Of a stretch of DNA of 64,000 nt, positions 11,908 to 22,393 are shown piece after piece. Under the pieces are notes generated by a model. The model did not search any database. It saw nothing but the letters and a program-made list of their open reading frames with translations, and was not told the DNA's origin. Location: the NCBI GenBank assembly GCA_007922305.1, contig ML677358.1, positions 13,785,156-13,849,155 of the forward strand. The letters run 5' to 3'. Position 1 is the first letter of the stretch. Each line of letters opens with the position of its first letter. The DNA is from Dermatemys mawii (taxonomy: Eukaryota; Chordata; Testudines; Dermatemydidae). The translations under genes and the position numbers were made by a program.

Positions 11908-12859
11908 TTTCTTATATAACTGTTGAGGGTCTCAGTGGGAGAACAGGGTATGAAATTTACATTTTGTTCTGTGTATAATACCAACACTGACTTCTCAAAA
12001 ATCTGTGTGGAAAAAACTGGTGTCTTTTTTTTTTAAATCAAAAGACGACATCTATTTAGATACCTGCACATTTCTCAAGAAGTCTAATGATTTTAAGGGA
12101 GATCAAATGGTGGGCCCATGAACACCAGCAGCATCCCTGCTGTCAAGAGATTCACTTGGCAGGAGGGCTAGGAATGGCTGAAGTTGCATTCTGTACAGGA
12201 AACCTTTGTCCAACTTCAGTGGAAACTGAAAAATTGAAGCATCAGGTTACATGAAACCTTTCATGGCTACTCCAGACACAGCTCCTGTCTGTAGCTCTAA
12301 TGCCAACCTGTTTGCCATTACCCAGAGTCAAACGGGCAATAGGAAAGTCAATGCATTCCTACAGGTTCCCCTCAGAAAGGGGGCATAGCAAAATAAGCTC
12401 ACTGGGAGGCTGAAGAAAAAATGGTGTGCCTTTCTACATCCCTGCAATTTGGAATCGCCTCTGCTACCAGGTATCTTGTTAAATAGTCCAGCAAACATGT
12501 GCATGATTAAAACAATGGAAAGATCATGTGCTTATTTAAGACACATCTTTTCAATCCAAAAGTAACTCTGGATCAGGGCAAACCCTCTTTTATACAGACT
12601 CGGCTGGCTTGACAAAGCTAACTTGCACTCTAATTCTGCAATTTATAGCAGCCCATTTTGTGTATGCACACTGTTGGCCCAGAGATGATGTCCTTAGAAA
12701 CAACCATTGTTGAGCTTCATCTTTGTCACTTGGAAGCCAGGCATGTGTTCTGGGAAAAGCAGCTCTTCTTTAGACAAAAGGACACCCATGGAAGGAGTAC
12801 ACAACAAGAGGAATGAGAAACAAAAAAGGAAGAAACCAACACCACAACACGCATTCCTT
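11908..12859. other. No feature; would be 3' UTR if the exon at 12860 is used
   Basis: Directly after the candidate stop no AATAAA or ATTAAA was found on the minus strand within about 1 kb, so a transcript ending here would have a long UTR or use a variant signal. Confidence 0.4.
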
Positions 12860-12969
12860 TCAGGTTTTGTTCTCATCGTACACGTCCAAGGCAGGCTGGA
12901 TTGTAGAGAACTCACTCTCATAGACCAGGCTCCGAGGAGACAAAGAACTGTGGTGAAAGAAGTGACCAC
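12860..12969 (-). CDS. RNF130: Candidate alternative terminal exon of RNF130
   Basis: On the minus strand a pyrimidine-rich acceptor (TTGTTTCTTTGTTCTGCCTCTTATAG) is followed by GT and then 35 codons to a TGA at 12860-12862. The exon needs exactly one base from the preceding exon. RNF130 exon 7 ends with one base (A), so joining them gives AGT (Ser), then GHFFHHSSLSPRS, then VYESEFSTIQ, ending YDENKT. The result is a polar, acidic 36-residue tail instead of the hydrophobic end encoded by exons 8 and 9. Seen: acceptor, frame and stop. Inferred: membership in RNF130, because it lies downstream on the same strand and the phase fits exon 7 (but not exon 8). A chance phase match has odds of about one in three, and open frames here are not rare, so it could also be the last exon of an unrecognised gene. 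Confidence 0.5.
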
Positions 12970-14289
12970 CTATAAGAGGCAGAACAAAGAAACAACCCTG
13001 TTAGGAATTTGTACATTTGGCTATAAAACACCACGGGGATTGAGCATGCAAGGTCTTGTTTGTGGTTACCTATTCTCTTGTACCTGCCCCAGTTCTAATC
13101 AAGAATGTATATACTCCTAAAAATAAAATTTCCTTTAAAAGTAAACCTGTACCAGTTTGTAGCATGAAGTGGCAGAGGAGACAAGTGTAAGGAAACCTAA
13201 CCTTTGCTGAATCATCATTATTTTAGGGGTGCATGTGGACAGGGAAGGAAATATTTATACCTCAGGTGTCAGAGCTGTAAGTGTGGTCCTCTTGTAATTC
13301 AAATGTTCTCATCTACTTTCCTTCTGCTCAGGACACATGGACTATGCTGTGTGTAAGAAGATAAACAGCTGTCCATTGAGGACTGGCCTATGGCCAAACT
13401 AATTTTCTCCCTTAGGAGCTAACAGACCAAACAGGCCTCTCAAATGTTTTTTTCCTCTTGGTATTAGAAAGAAAAACCTAGTTTTCCAAGCTCATCTGGG
13501 AAGACATTTTCTTTAAGAGCTGGAATGAGGAAGAATTGTGTGCTTATCAAAATGAAGGCCTAACAACAGTATTGGCTAGAGCCAGAAATAACGTGGACTG
13601 GCGCCATGTGAGCTTCCTCTTGCACAGCTCTGACAATACACCACAGTCCTGATCTGCAGCAGCCTTGCTAGTTCTAGTCCTGAGCGGAGTGTGTCAATGG
13701 TGCTGAACTGCTCTGTGGTTTTGTGACAAAGACAAACGTTTACTAAGGAATGCAGCAGATTGAGGATTCCCCTCCACTTAAAATCCGTCAATCCCAGGTC
13801 TTCACTTGCTAGTATACTAACCCATTCAAGTCTCATTTGAAGGTGAATACTCCTGATAAAGGGAGTGAAAAGTGTTTGTGAATAATCTAATACCGCAGTT
13901 TGCTGCAGCCAGTGTGAAACAAGCTCTTAACTTCCACAAGGTCAAGTTGCTGCCTCTGCCAATAAAGCATATATCTACACACACAAAAACCCCACACACT
14001 GTGCTGGAATAGGGACAGACCAGTCAATGTGATTATTGAATTATTAGTGCTCAGTTTGTGGATTGGAATCCTATCCCAGACTTAAGCTTTCTGGAACTGT
14101 GCAATGCTGCAGTAAAAAAAACAGATGTATTTATTTACATGGATCTACATAGGCCCACAACTCCCAAAGAGACCACTTTCCAAACAAACCTGAACGCCAC
14201 TATGAAATGCCTACTTAAGAACCACTAGGGATAAATTTGATATCAGAAGTCTCCTGCATTATGTGCCTGGCCCAAGGTCACTATGCAGC
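12970..14289. other. No confident feature
   Basis: An 86-codon minus frame (13576-13836) shows no family motif. The 137-codon plus frame ending at 13120 lies antisense to the candidate exon and is not supported as a gene. Confidence 0.45.
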
Positions 14290-16870
14290 AGGCTTCAGAG
14301 TGGCAGACGTGTTAGACTGTATCAGCAAAAACAATGAGGAGCAGTCCTTGTGGCACCTTAGAGACTAACAAATTTATTTGAGCATAAGTTTGCATGGGCT
14401 AGAACCCGCTTCATCAGTTGCATGGAATGGAAAATACAGGAGCAGGTATAAATACATGAAAAGATGGGAGTTCCCGTACCAAGTGTGAGGTCAGTCTAAC
14501 GAGACAATTCAATTAACAGTAGGATACCAAGGGAGGAAAAATAACTTTTGTAGTGGTAATGAGTGGCCCATTTCAAACAGTTGGCAAGAAGGTGTGAGTA
14601 ACTGTAGGGGGAAATTAGTATGGGAGAAATTAGGTTTAGGTTTTGTAATGACCCAGCCACTCCCGGTCTTTATTCAGGCTTAATGTGATGGTGTCCAGTT
14701 TGCAAATGAATTCCAGGTCTGCAGTTTCATGTTGTAGTATGTTTTTGAAATTTTTTGTTGAAGAAGAATTGCCACCTTTAGGTCTGTTATTGAGTGATCA
14801 GGGAGACTGAATTGTTCTCCTACTGGCTTTTGAATGTTATAATTCCTGATGTCAGATTTGTGTCCATTTATTCTTTTGTGTAGAGACAGTCCGATTTGGA
14901 CAATATACATGGCAGAGGGACATTGCTGGCACATATCATATTGGTAGATGTGCAGGTGAACAAGCCCCTGATAATGTGGCTGATGTGGTTAGGTCCTATG
15001 ATGGTGTCCCTTGAATAGATACGTGGACAGAGTTGGTACCAGGGTTTGGTTCGTGAGCTGGTGTTTTTGTTGTGTGGTACATAGTTGCTGGTATTTGCTT
15101 TAGGTTGGGGAGCTGTCTGTAAGCGAGGACTGGCCTGTCTCCCAAGGTCTGTGAGAGTGAGAGCTCTTCCTTCAGGATAGGTTGTAGATCAGACCTGGGC
15201 AAACTTTGGGGCTACATTGGGGTTGCAAAATTGTACTGAGGGCCAGGTAGGGAAGGCTGTGCCTTCCCAAACAGCCTGGCCCCGCCCCATTCGACTTCCC
15301 ACCCCCTGACTGCCCCCCTCAGAATGCCCGACCCATCCAACCCCCCCATTCCTTGTCCCCTGACCGCCCCCTTGAGACCTCCTGCCCCAACCACCCCGAT
15401 ACTCCACTCCCATCTAAGCCTCCCTGTTCCTTGTCCCCTGACCAGCCCTCCCTACATCCTAATTGCCCCCCTACCCAACCCCCCCTGCTCCCTGTCCCCT
15501 GACTGCCAAAACCCTTATTCACCCCCCTGCCCCCAATGGACCCCTGGGACTCCCACGCCCTATCCAACCGCTCCCTGCTCCTGACTGCCCCGGGACTTCC
15601 TGCCCCTTATCCAACTTCTGGCCCCCTTACCGTGCTGCTCAGTGCAGCGTGTCTGGCAGCCGTGTGGCCCGCCGGAGCTAGACATGCTGCCCTGCAGGAG
15701 CTCAAAGCCACGCCCCCTTACCATGCTGCTCAGAGTGGCAGGAGCTCAGGCCCCGCCAGAGCTAGCCACGCTGCTACTGTGCTGCCCAGGAGCAGCAGGC
15801 CAGAGCGCTGGCGGCAATATGAGGCTGCGGGGTAGCGGGGAATGGTGGGGGAAGGGCCGGAAGAGCCTCTCCAGCTGGGCACTCAGGGGCCGGGCAGGAT
15901 GGTCCTGCAGGCTGGATGTGGCCCGTGGGCTGTAGTTTGCCCATCCCTGTTATAGATCCTTGATGATGAGCTGGAGAGGTTTTAGTTGGGGGCTGTAGGT
16001 GACTTCTGGGTACCCTTCTGGCTCTGTCAATCTGTTTCTTCACTTCACCAGGTGGATATTGTAGTTTTAAGAATGCTTGATAGAAATCCTGTAAGTGTTT
16101 GTCTCTGTTGGAGGGATTGGAGCAAATGTGGGTGTATCTTAGAGCTTGGTGGTAGACAATGGATCACGTGATGTGGTTTGGATGAAAGCTGGAGGCATGT
16201 AGGTAAGTACAGCAGTCAGTAGGTTTCCGGAATAGGGTGGTGTTTATGTGACCATCATTTATTAGCATTATAGTGTCTAGGAAGTGAACCTCTTATGTGG
16301 ACTGGTCCAGGCTGAGGTTGATGGTGGGGAGGATAGTGTTGAAATCCTGGTCTAATTCCTCAGGGGCCTCCTTCCCATGGGTTCAGATGAAGATGTCATC
16401 AATGTAGTGCAAGTAGAGTAGGGAGGGGTCTTAGAACAATGCTTCCTCAGCTCTCGTCCCCTAAGTCAGCCACAAAAATGTTGGCACACTGTGGGGCCGT
16501 GCGGGTACCCATAGCAGTCCCGCTGACTTGAAGGTATAAATTGCCCCCAAATCTGAAATAGTTGTGGGTGAGGACAAAGTTCAGCCACCAGGTTTGCCGT
16601 GATAGTATCAAGGATGCTATTCTTGACGGCTTGTAGTCCATCTTTGTGTGGAATGTTTGTGTAGAGAGCTTCTACATCCATAGTGGCTAGAATGGTGTTT
16701 TCTGGAAGATCACCAAAGGACTGTAGTTTCCTCAGGAAGTCAGTCGTGACTTGAAGATAGCTGGGAGTGCTGGCAGCATACAGCCTGGGGGGAGAGTCTA
16801 CATAGCCAGATAATCCTGCTGTCAGGGTGCCAATGCCTGCATCAGGTGCATTTAGGTCTTGAGAATCCTG
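14290..16870 (-). mobile_element. Penelope-like element with decayed RT and GIY-YIG endonuclease
   Basis: Read on the minus strand from 16870: RT segments GIGTLTAGLSGYVDS, ILATMDVEALYTNIPH and YLQVSGTAMGTRTAPQ, then catalytic YIDD at 16395-16406 followed at once by IFI and a stop. A linker and a GIY-YIG-type endonuclease follow (MYIVQIGLSLHKRINGHKS, near 14820-14930). The 3' end at 14290 carries the same terminus as the short copies at 11806, 23656 and 63679. Penelope elements encode exactly this RT plus GIY-YIG pair. Stops and frameshifts make the copy inactive, its 5' part is truncated near 16870, and a hAT splits it at 15190-15949. Confidence 0.88.
15190..15949. mobile_element. GC-rich hAT element nested in the Penelope-like copy
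   Basis: The left end CAGACCTGGGCAAACT pairs with the right end (reverse complement CAGGGATGGGCAAACT). The flanking 8-base duplication has one mismatch: TTGTAGAT (15182-15189) and TTATAGAT (15950-15957). The interior is very C-rich, with a degenerate unit around CCTGTCCCCTGACTGCC repeated several times. The proline- and glycine-rich frames it yields on both strands (15189-15935) are composition artefacts. Confidence 0.92.
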
Positions 16871-17141
16871 CATCCCATGTTACCCTGGAGCTGAAATGAG
16901 CAACGAGTAATGAATGCTTCATTTCCTCTCTCCTTCCACTGAAGTGTTACATATTGTACAAGCAACGCAGAAGCAACACAAAGGGACTCTAAAGACTGAA
17001 TGCTGCTCCTATTTGTTTTTATTGCATCAGATCAAACAAGGGCTTAGGAAGCAGACACCCTAGGCAATCAGTGTGTGAAAAAGAGAAAACAAAAACTTTT
17101 GCTCCATCAAATTTGGAGAAATTTTAATCAATAGGCATAAG

Positions 17142-17513
17142 CAGAGCTGTCCTTAGCTATTTTGGGATCCTATGCAGCCCCTCCACCTGTGTGTGTGTGT
17201 GTGGCCCCAAGCCTCGGCGGCGGAGAGGGGGAGGAGGCTGGTTTTGGGGGAGCCACCCCCCAGCACTCACCAGTGGCGCAGCTGGGGCCTGGTTGCTGCA
17301 CTTCCTGCTGCCCGTGAGTGGAGGCCCAGCCCTGCTGCAGAGCTCAGGGATGTGGGGGCAGAAAATGGGTGGGAAGAGGCAGGGCTGGGGCAGGGGCCCT
17401 GGGGAATGGCTGGAGCAGCACACAGCTGTGCAGGGCACCAGAAAGTGTGGTGCCCCAAATTTCCTGGTGCCCTATGCAGCTGTGTGCTTTGCGTATGTGT
17501 AAGGACAGCCCTG
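17142..17513. mobile_element. hAT MITE with perfect 8-base target duplication
   Basis: This 372-base element has ends CAGAGCTGTCCTTA and, reversed, CAGGGCTGTCCTTA. Identical duplications GGCATAAG lie at 17134-17141 and 17514-17521. The GC-rich interior contains a (TG)n run and the related phrases CCTATGCAGCC and CCTATGCAGCTG near either end. Its overlapping frames are not genes. Confidence 0.95.
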
Positions 17514-17521
17514 GGCATAAG

Positions 17522-18159
17522 GCCATAAATGTTTCACCTAAAAGATTTCCTTTTTAATTAATCTGAAAGCAGATATTGCATTCAGCATCTCTAAAATTCT
17601 TTGCTGCCTTCTGTGTTTCCTTGCTGCTTGATAAAAGACATTTAGCTTGCCCACCTCCAAAGAAGTTGTGTGTTTATATACAGATACAGCCGACTGCTCA
17701 GCTTCAATAACACTCTTGGAACTCCTGACTCATTCTCTTTTTAATGCTTCCTATTCAAATATCGGCTAAACCAAAACAGTATTTTTCCAAATTCTTCCCT
17801 GCTTAGTGGGATTGCTCATTCACCAGATACAGCCCCTAAGGATATCATTGTTTTGAAAGATCAAATATTTGCACACAACTAGATGGGAGCTCCCTTCCTT
17901 CCTCTTTTCACCAGTCCCCTAAGCTGGAAGTTGTTGCTGTTTACCACAATTTCACCCCTGCCCCCCCCAAAATAGCACCCCAGTCCTATCTCATTGTTAA
18001 TCTTGTCTCAGCACCAAAGTCTGTTTCCACATAGCACTATGCAGCATTCCACCTGGACGGATGAGCCTAAGGAATGTTCAAAAGAGTGCACATAAAGGGG
18101 GTTTAAGAGAGCCTCTACACTAAGCCATATATTAGGGGAGATACTCAAACAATCTTAAT
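17522..18159. other. No recognisable feature
   Basis: Nothing recognised in this stretch. Confidence 0.5.
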
Positions 18160-18385
18160 ATCACTCAGCTCTCATATAGTGCTTTCATCAGTAGGTCTGA
18201 AAGTGCTTTACAAAAGGAGGCCAAGTATCGTCTCCATTTTCCAGATGGGGAAACCGAAGCACAGAGAGGTGAAGTGACTTGCCCAGGTCCCCCAGCAGGC
18301 TAGTAGCAGAGCTGGAAATAGAACCCAAGTCTTCTGAGTGCCAGTCCAGTCTCTGTTCACTGTGCCACAATGCATCTTCTTTGAG
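18160..18385 (-). repeat. MIR-type CORE-SINE, well preserved
   Basis: The run TCTCCATTTTCCAGATGGGG, followed by AAGCACAGAGAGGTGAAGTG, ACTTGCCCAGGTC and GCAGAGCTGGAAATAGAACCC, is the reverse complement of nearly a full MIR core and tRNA-like head. Confidence 0.88.
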
Positions 18386-19774
18386 TCAGAAGCTATTGGA
18401 GACTTCAATTTGACAAGCTATGTTTATATACTGTAAGGATACCAGAACTTGGAAAGCAAAGCTCAGGCTTGTTTTGCTTTGTAGGACTACTTAGTTGTGT
18501 TAGAGGTTTAAAAGAACCACCGGCACCTTGCCTGATGTGTTCCCTCCCTCCCATGCTGAAAACTGCCAGCTTTGTTTACAACCGTGGCATAAACACTCTT
18601 TGTAAATCCATTGCCATGTCAGGCAGGAATACATCTTGGCAGCAAGCAGCAAAGTGCACAGTTACACAGACACACCAATGAAGACTTATGAGCTTGCTCT
18701 CCCCAAACTGCAGCTACTGATGAAATGAAGTTTCTGCACTTTCAGTACGGAAAGCAAACTGGCAAAACACACTTCAGGTTTAACAGGTCAAAAATATGTA
18801 TTCAAGTCTTACTTGACGTTCTTTTTCATTATTTCATTAGATTGAACCATTCAACTAACTTATTTATATGAAACTAGAACATAAACCTCAGCCTGACGTC
18901 TAAAATATCCCCACCATTACGGGTATGCTGCAGGGATGGGTAAAGTACAAAACCGTCAATTGAAAAGTATTGTGTTGCTTTGACATACTGTACTAGTCGC
19001 ATGAACAACAAGTGCTACTCTGTGGTCCCTTTCTATTTAATATTTATACTACAGGAGCAGTCGGAGATACTAACTCAGTGCCTCGTACTGGGTGCTGTGA
19101 AAACACATACAGATACATGGTCTCTGCTCTGAAGAACCTACTCTACAATCCTTTCAGAGCCTTTTCCCTTCACATTGAGATAAGGTCAGGGTACTTCCTA
19201 GGCTGTTTCCACTGTGTAATCCATTTGGATACTGGGACGGTGTAAAGCAGTATGAGAGCCAAATCTCATCAGGAAATATTTCCTCTCTCTTGCTTAGACC
19301 CCTTAGTTTTATACAGTATAGGAGAGGAAAAATAATAGCAGAGGAAAAAAACCACTGTAATTTTGTAAAGGATCCTTTACACAAAGTGAGCTGTTTAACA
19401 CGGGGTTGTTGCTCCCATCTGAGCAGTACAGTATTACAGCATTATGTCTCCCAGTTGCTGTGGCAACATTTGGAAAAAAGGAAAACAGGCTGTTGAAAGG
19501 CATGCTTCTTTATTTACTTGTGCACAGTGAAATTAGCTGATGTGCTCTTGCTCCAAACACTTACACCGGAAAAGAAGATGGACAACTCTGGAATTTGCTT
19601 CTCCTGTTTGTTCAGAGTAAACAAATGTGTCGATCTTCACGAGGTGGTGTAAAGTCCATTTGAGGGGACAATAGGATATAGTTATATCTTTAGTTTCAGC
19701 TTGGGGTTAATGCCCCTTTAATTTCTGGTTGACATCTGGCAACTAGTTCCTCTATTTCTGTGAGCATGTAATGG
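18386..19774. other. Nothing recognised except a short ancient tail
   Basis: About 19075-19150 (CAGTGCCTCGTACTGGGTGC to GAAGAACCTACTCTACAA) resembles a MIR or L2-type tail. No gene seen. Confidence 0.45.
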
Positions 19775-20640
19775 ATGAAAAAAAAGGTTACTTTTCACCT
19801 TCTCGTAACTGTTGTTCTTCACAATGTGTTGTTCATATCCATTCCAATCAGGTGTGCGTGAAGATGGTACAGGCTGCTGAAATCAGCTGAGTCAAGGGAG
19901 GCCTGCAGTGAGGTCCTCGCTACTGCCTTCCCTTCCTCAATCATGGTGGAAAATTCCATCCTTGACTCTGTGGGGAGCAACTCCTTGTGTCCCAAGAATT
20001 AAGGTTATACTTGCTGAGGACAGCCTGCTGGTTGGCTATCCTCAGCTGGAGGCCTCCTGCAGCATAGATTTTCCTGCCATGCATTTGGCCTCTTTAGCCT
20101 TGGGGGCTGGTGCCTGTTACCCCGGCACTCCTTTTCATTCACTGCCGAGACCACCAGGAAGCAAGAGTGTGTGTGAGAGGATAAGTGTTCATATCCCTGA
20201 GATGGGACAAAAGTACTTCCTCTCTATTTGGCATGGGCTTGTGGCATACACTGCACAACTTAAAGCCTTGGGCTCACAGCATGCTCCAGAGCCCAAGAAA
20301 TGGTGAGGGGATAGGGATAATCCTACTCACAATCTATGCTAACTACACTAACAATAACTAGTATACAAAAACAAAAAGAGAACTAGATAACTAAGCTAAG
20401 GGAGCACTTGCAAGGCAAACGAGACAGTTCCAATGGCTACCACGGATGGTAAGAAGGAACTGAAGTGGGGGTCGGGTCAGCGGGGTTATATATTGAGTGC
20501 CACGAAGGCGCCAGTCCTGATGGGAGCCGCTAAGGGAAAAAGTTTCCGACAACTGTGCACGTGCACAACAGACTGGAATTGACATGAACAAGCACTCGAA
20601 GAAGAATCTGCTTTCTGGAGCCACGCAGAATTTCCCCAAC
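19775..20640 (-). mobile_element. DIRS1-like retroelement, internally deleted
   Basis: On the minus strand the right edge gives a leader (GATTCTTCTTCGAGTGCTTG, then a TTGTTAGTGTAG-rich stretch), followed by a decayed gag start near 20290-20180. After a deletion comes a gag C-terminal piece (AVLSKYNLNSWD, then MIEEGKAVARTSLQ) at about 20120-19905. The left edge (AACTGTTGTTCTTCACAATG, then CATATCCATTCCAATC) echoes the right edge in inverted form, as DIRS1 termini do. Assignment rests on remembered similarity of the gag to the LAP2alpha-like DIRS gag. Confidence 0.6.
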
Positions 20641-22204
20641 TAGCTCTACACAGTATCTTTAAAAGTAAGTTTAAGACCACAGTCCCAGCAGGTATAGGTG
20701 TTATTTCATTTAAAGCCATTTCAGTTGCTTTATGCTTTTAGGAAGTTGATGAAAAATGTAATCCCCTTACTGTATAGTCTGCTTTACATCATACTGCACA
20801 TTATTCATCCATCTTGGCAACAACATTCAGCTGATAAACATTGGATTCTAAAACAAGCCAGTCCTGGAGCATAACATGTAGGAGTTTTTTTCTCCACAAA
20901 TCCATTCAACAAGGTTTCCCAGATTTTTCAAGACAGATTCACAGCTCTCTTCATTGACTGCATTCATGTTTTTCAAAGTTTCATAAAGACACTTAAAAAA
21001 ACCCTATTAACATTACTGAAACGATCATACATACATACATTTCATTTCTAAAAGCTGCCTTCTCAGCTGAAGGCTCCTTGACAGCTACAAATTAAGTAAG
21101 TATTTTAATGCAGATTTTGGCTGACTTCCTAAATTCCAGAAGTGCCTATATCTAAAAAAATTCCCTACTCCAAGTGCATTTGAAAAACTAAATCCTATCA
21201 CAGTTTAATAAAATGATTCTCTTTGATAGCTGGAAATAACTGGTATATTTGAATTATACTGTTAGATTTTGGATGTCAGTTAAATCTTGATACCAGAGAA
21301 AACTCAAAACAGGGTTCGATCAGCTTATGACTTTCTTCTCCCTCAAGGGATCTGCCCACTTCACCAGCCAATCTCATTAACTCTGACATTAGCCTTTGGC
21401 TGTGAATCAGAACTCAGCAGCTCTACATCCAATACCAAAGATGTTGTGTGCATTTTTGAAGTAACTGTTAGGTTATTTCTTACTGTCTAGTTGGATAAAC
21501 CTGTGTGAAAATGAAAATCCTTAGCAAAGAATGGCAGGAAAGGACACAACCAGAGTTTCCGTATTACAGTCAAGATCATTATCAAACTGTCCATCTTGCA
21601 TAATCACCTATGAGTTGACATGAATCAGCACCATTACTCAGTAAGCTTACTGATCTGTGAGGAGATTCAGCAACGGAAAGGAGAGAAAAACCACCTCTTC
21701 ATGCAGCATTAGGCAGGAAGAGGTGGTGTAGATTAGCTTCACTTTCTGTGAAACTGAAACAGGGTGATGGGGAAAGGGCAAGGAAGATTAATCTTCCGGT
21801 GCATTATGAAGAAGGAAAATAGAACTGCAAACTTTCTGTGGGGACTGGACTGAAGACAAGAAATCACATTGCTACCTTCTCCAGGTAACACAAAGGAGTA
21901 TTTTAGTTCAAAACAACTCTGAAAAAGAAAAAAAGTCTGATATTTTCAAACGTTAGGCCCAGTTATGTGACTAACCTATAACAAAGTGGTATGGAGCAGT
22001 CACTAATCACCATGCAAGTGGTGGGTGTCATGCTTATTTCTGTCCCAGAGTAAAAAGAGAAGCACAAAAATCTAGCAAAGATGAAGCCATTCACAACAGT
22101 AGGTTAGACAATACACATGTTGCAATAATATATCACACACAAAACACTAAAGATAGAGAGTATTCAATGCAGAAGGTTCATGGAAAATAAAATTCAACTA
22201 CAGT
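20641..22204. other. No recognisable feature downstream of RNF130
   Basis: AT-rich sequence with a (CATA)n run near 21023-21040. No gene or repeat recognised. Confidence 0.5.
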
Positions 22205-22393
22205 AATTTTTTCATAATTAAAGTTTATTTCTTCATTTTTTCTTAATACAAAGCTTTGGCATTAGCAAACTTTAATGAAAAATAAATGTACTAAATATAA
22301 CTGCGGATGCTGCATGATCAATAAATGATGCAAAAAATAGGTCTCTCTCCAAGGCAAATCTGTCAGAAAGTGTTTCTTCAATACCATTCTGCT
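22205..22393 (-). CDS. RNF130: RNF130 last exon: final codons, stop and short 3' UTR
   Basis: The acceptor TCTTTCTTACCCCACAG is very strong and directly precedes 16 coding bases: A completing Glu, then GCA GAA TGG TAT TGA. The protein therefore ends NANEAEWY, matching the NANEVEWF end remembered for mammalian RNF130 in position and phase. CDS ends at 22378. The 3' UTR is short: on the minus strand there is ATTAAA at 22276-22271 and AATAAA at 22229-22224, so cleavage is expected near 22205. The lower boundary is an estimate. The exon was too short to find by ORF length and rests on phase, acceptor and the EWY-stop match. Confidence 0.85.

Noticed and set aside
12707..13120. 137-codon plus-strand frame
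   Set aside because: It has no domain, no start context of note and lies antisense over the candidate RNF130 exon. Openness on three frames here is compositional.
15189..15935. Several Pro-rich and Gly-rich frames on both strands
   Set aside because: They are readings of the C-rich interior of a hAT element with ends and target duplication defined.
17157..17557. Overlapping frames of 60-118 codons on both strands
   Set aside because: All lie inside or directly against the hAT MITE at 17142-17513 and reflect its GC-rich interior.
18031..18055. Minus-strand CAG|GTGGAATGC as an RNF130 last-exon acceptor
   Set aside because: In phase it reads E-W-N-A-A-stop, not the expected V/A-E-W-aromatic end, and it lies farther away than the better site.
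18843..18870. Minus-strand GTT GAA TGG TTC (VEWF) as the RNF130 last exon
   Set aside because: The acceptor TTAG directly before it puts the exon out of phase with exon 8 (GA|T then TGA), and in the VEWF frame no stop follows. The site at 22393 fits phase, acceptor and stop.
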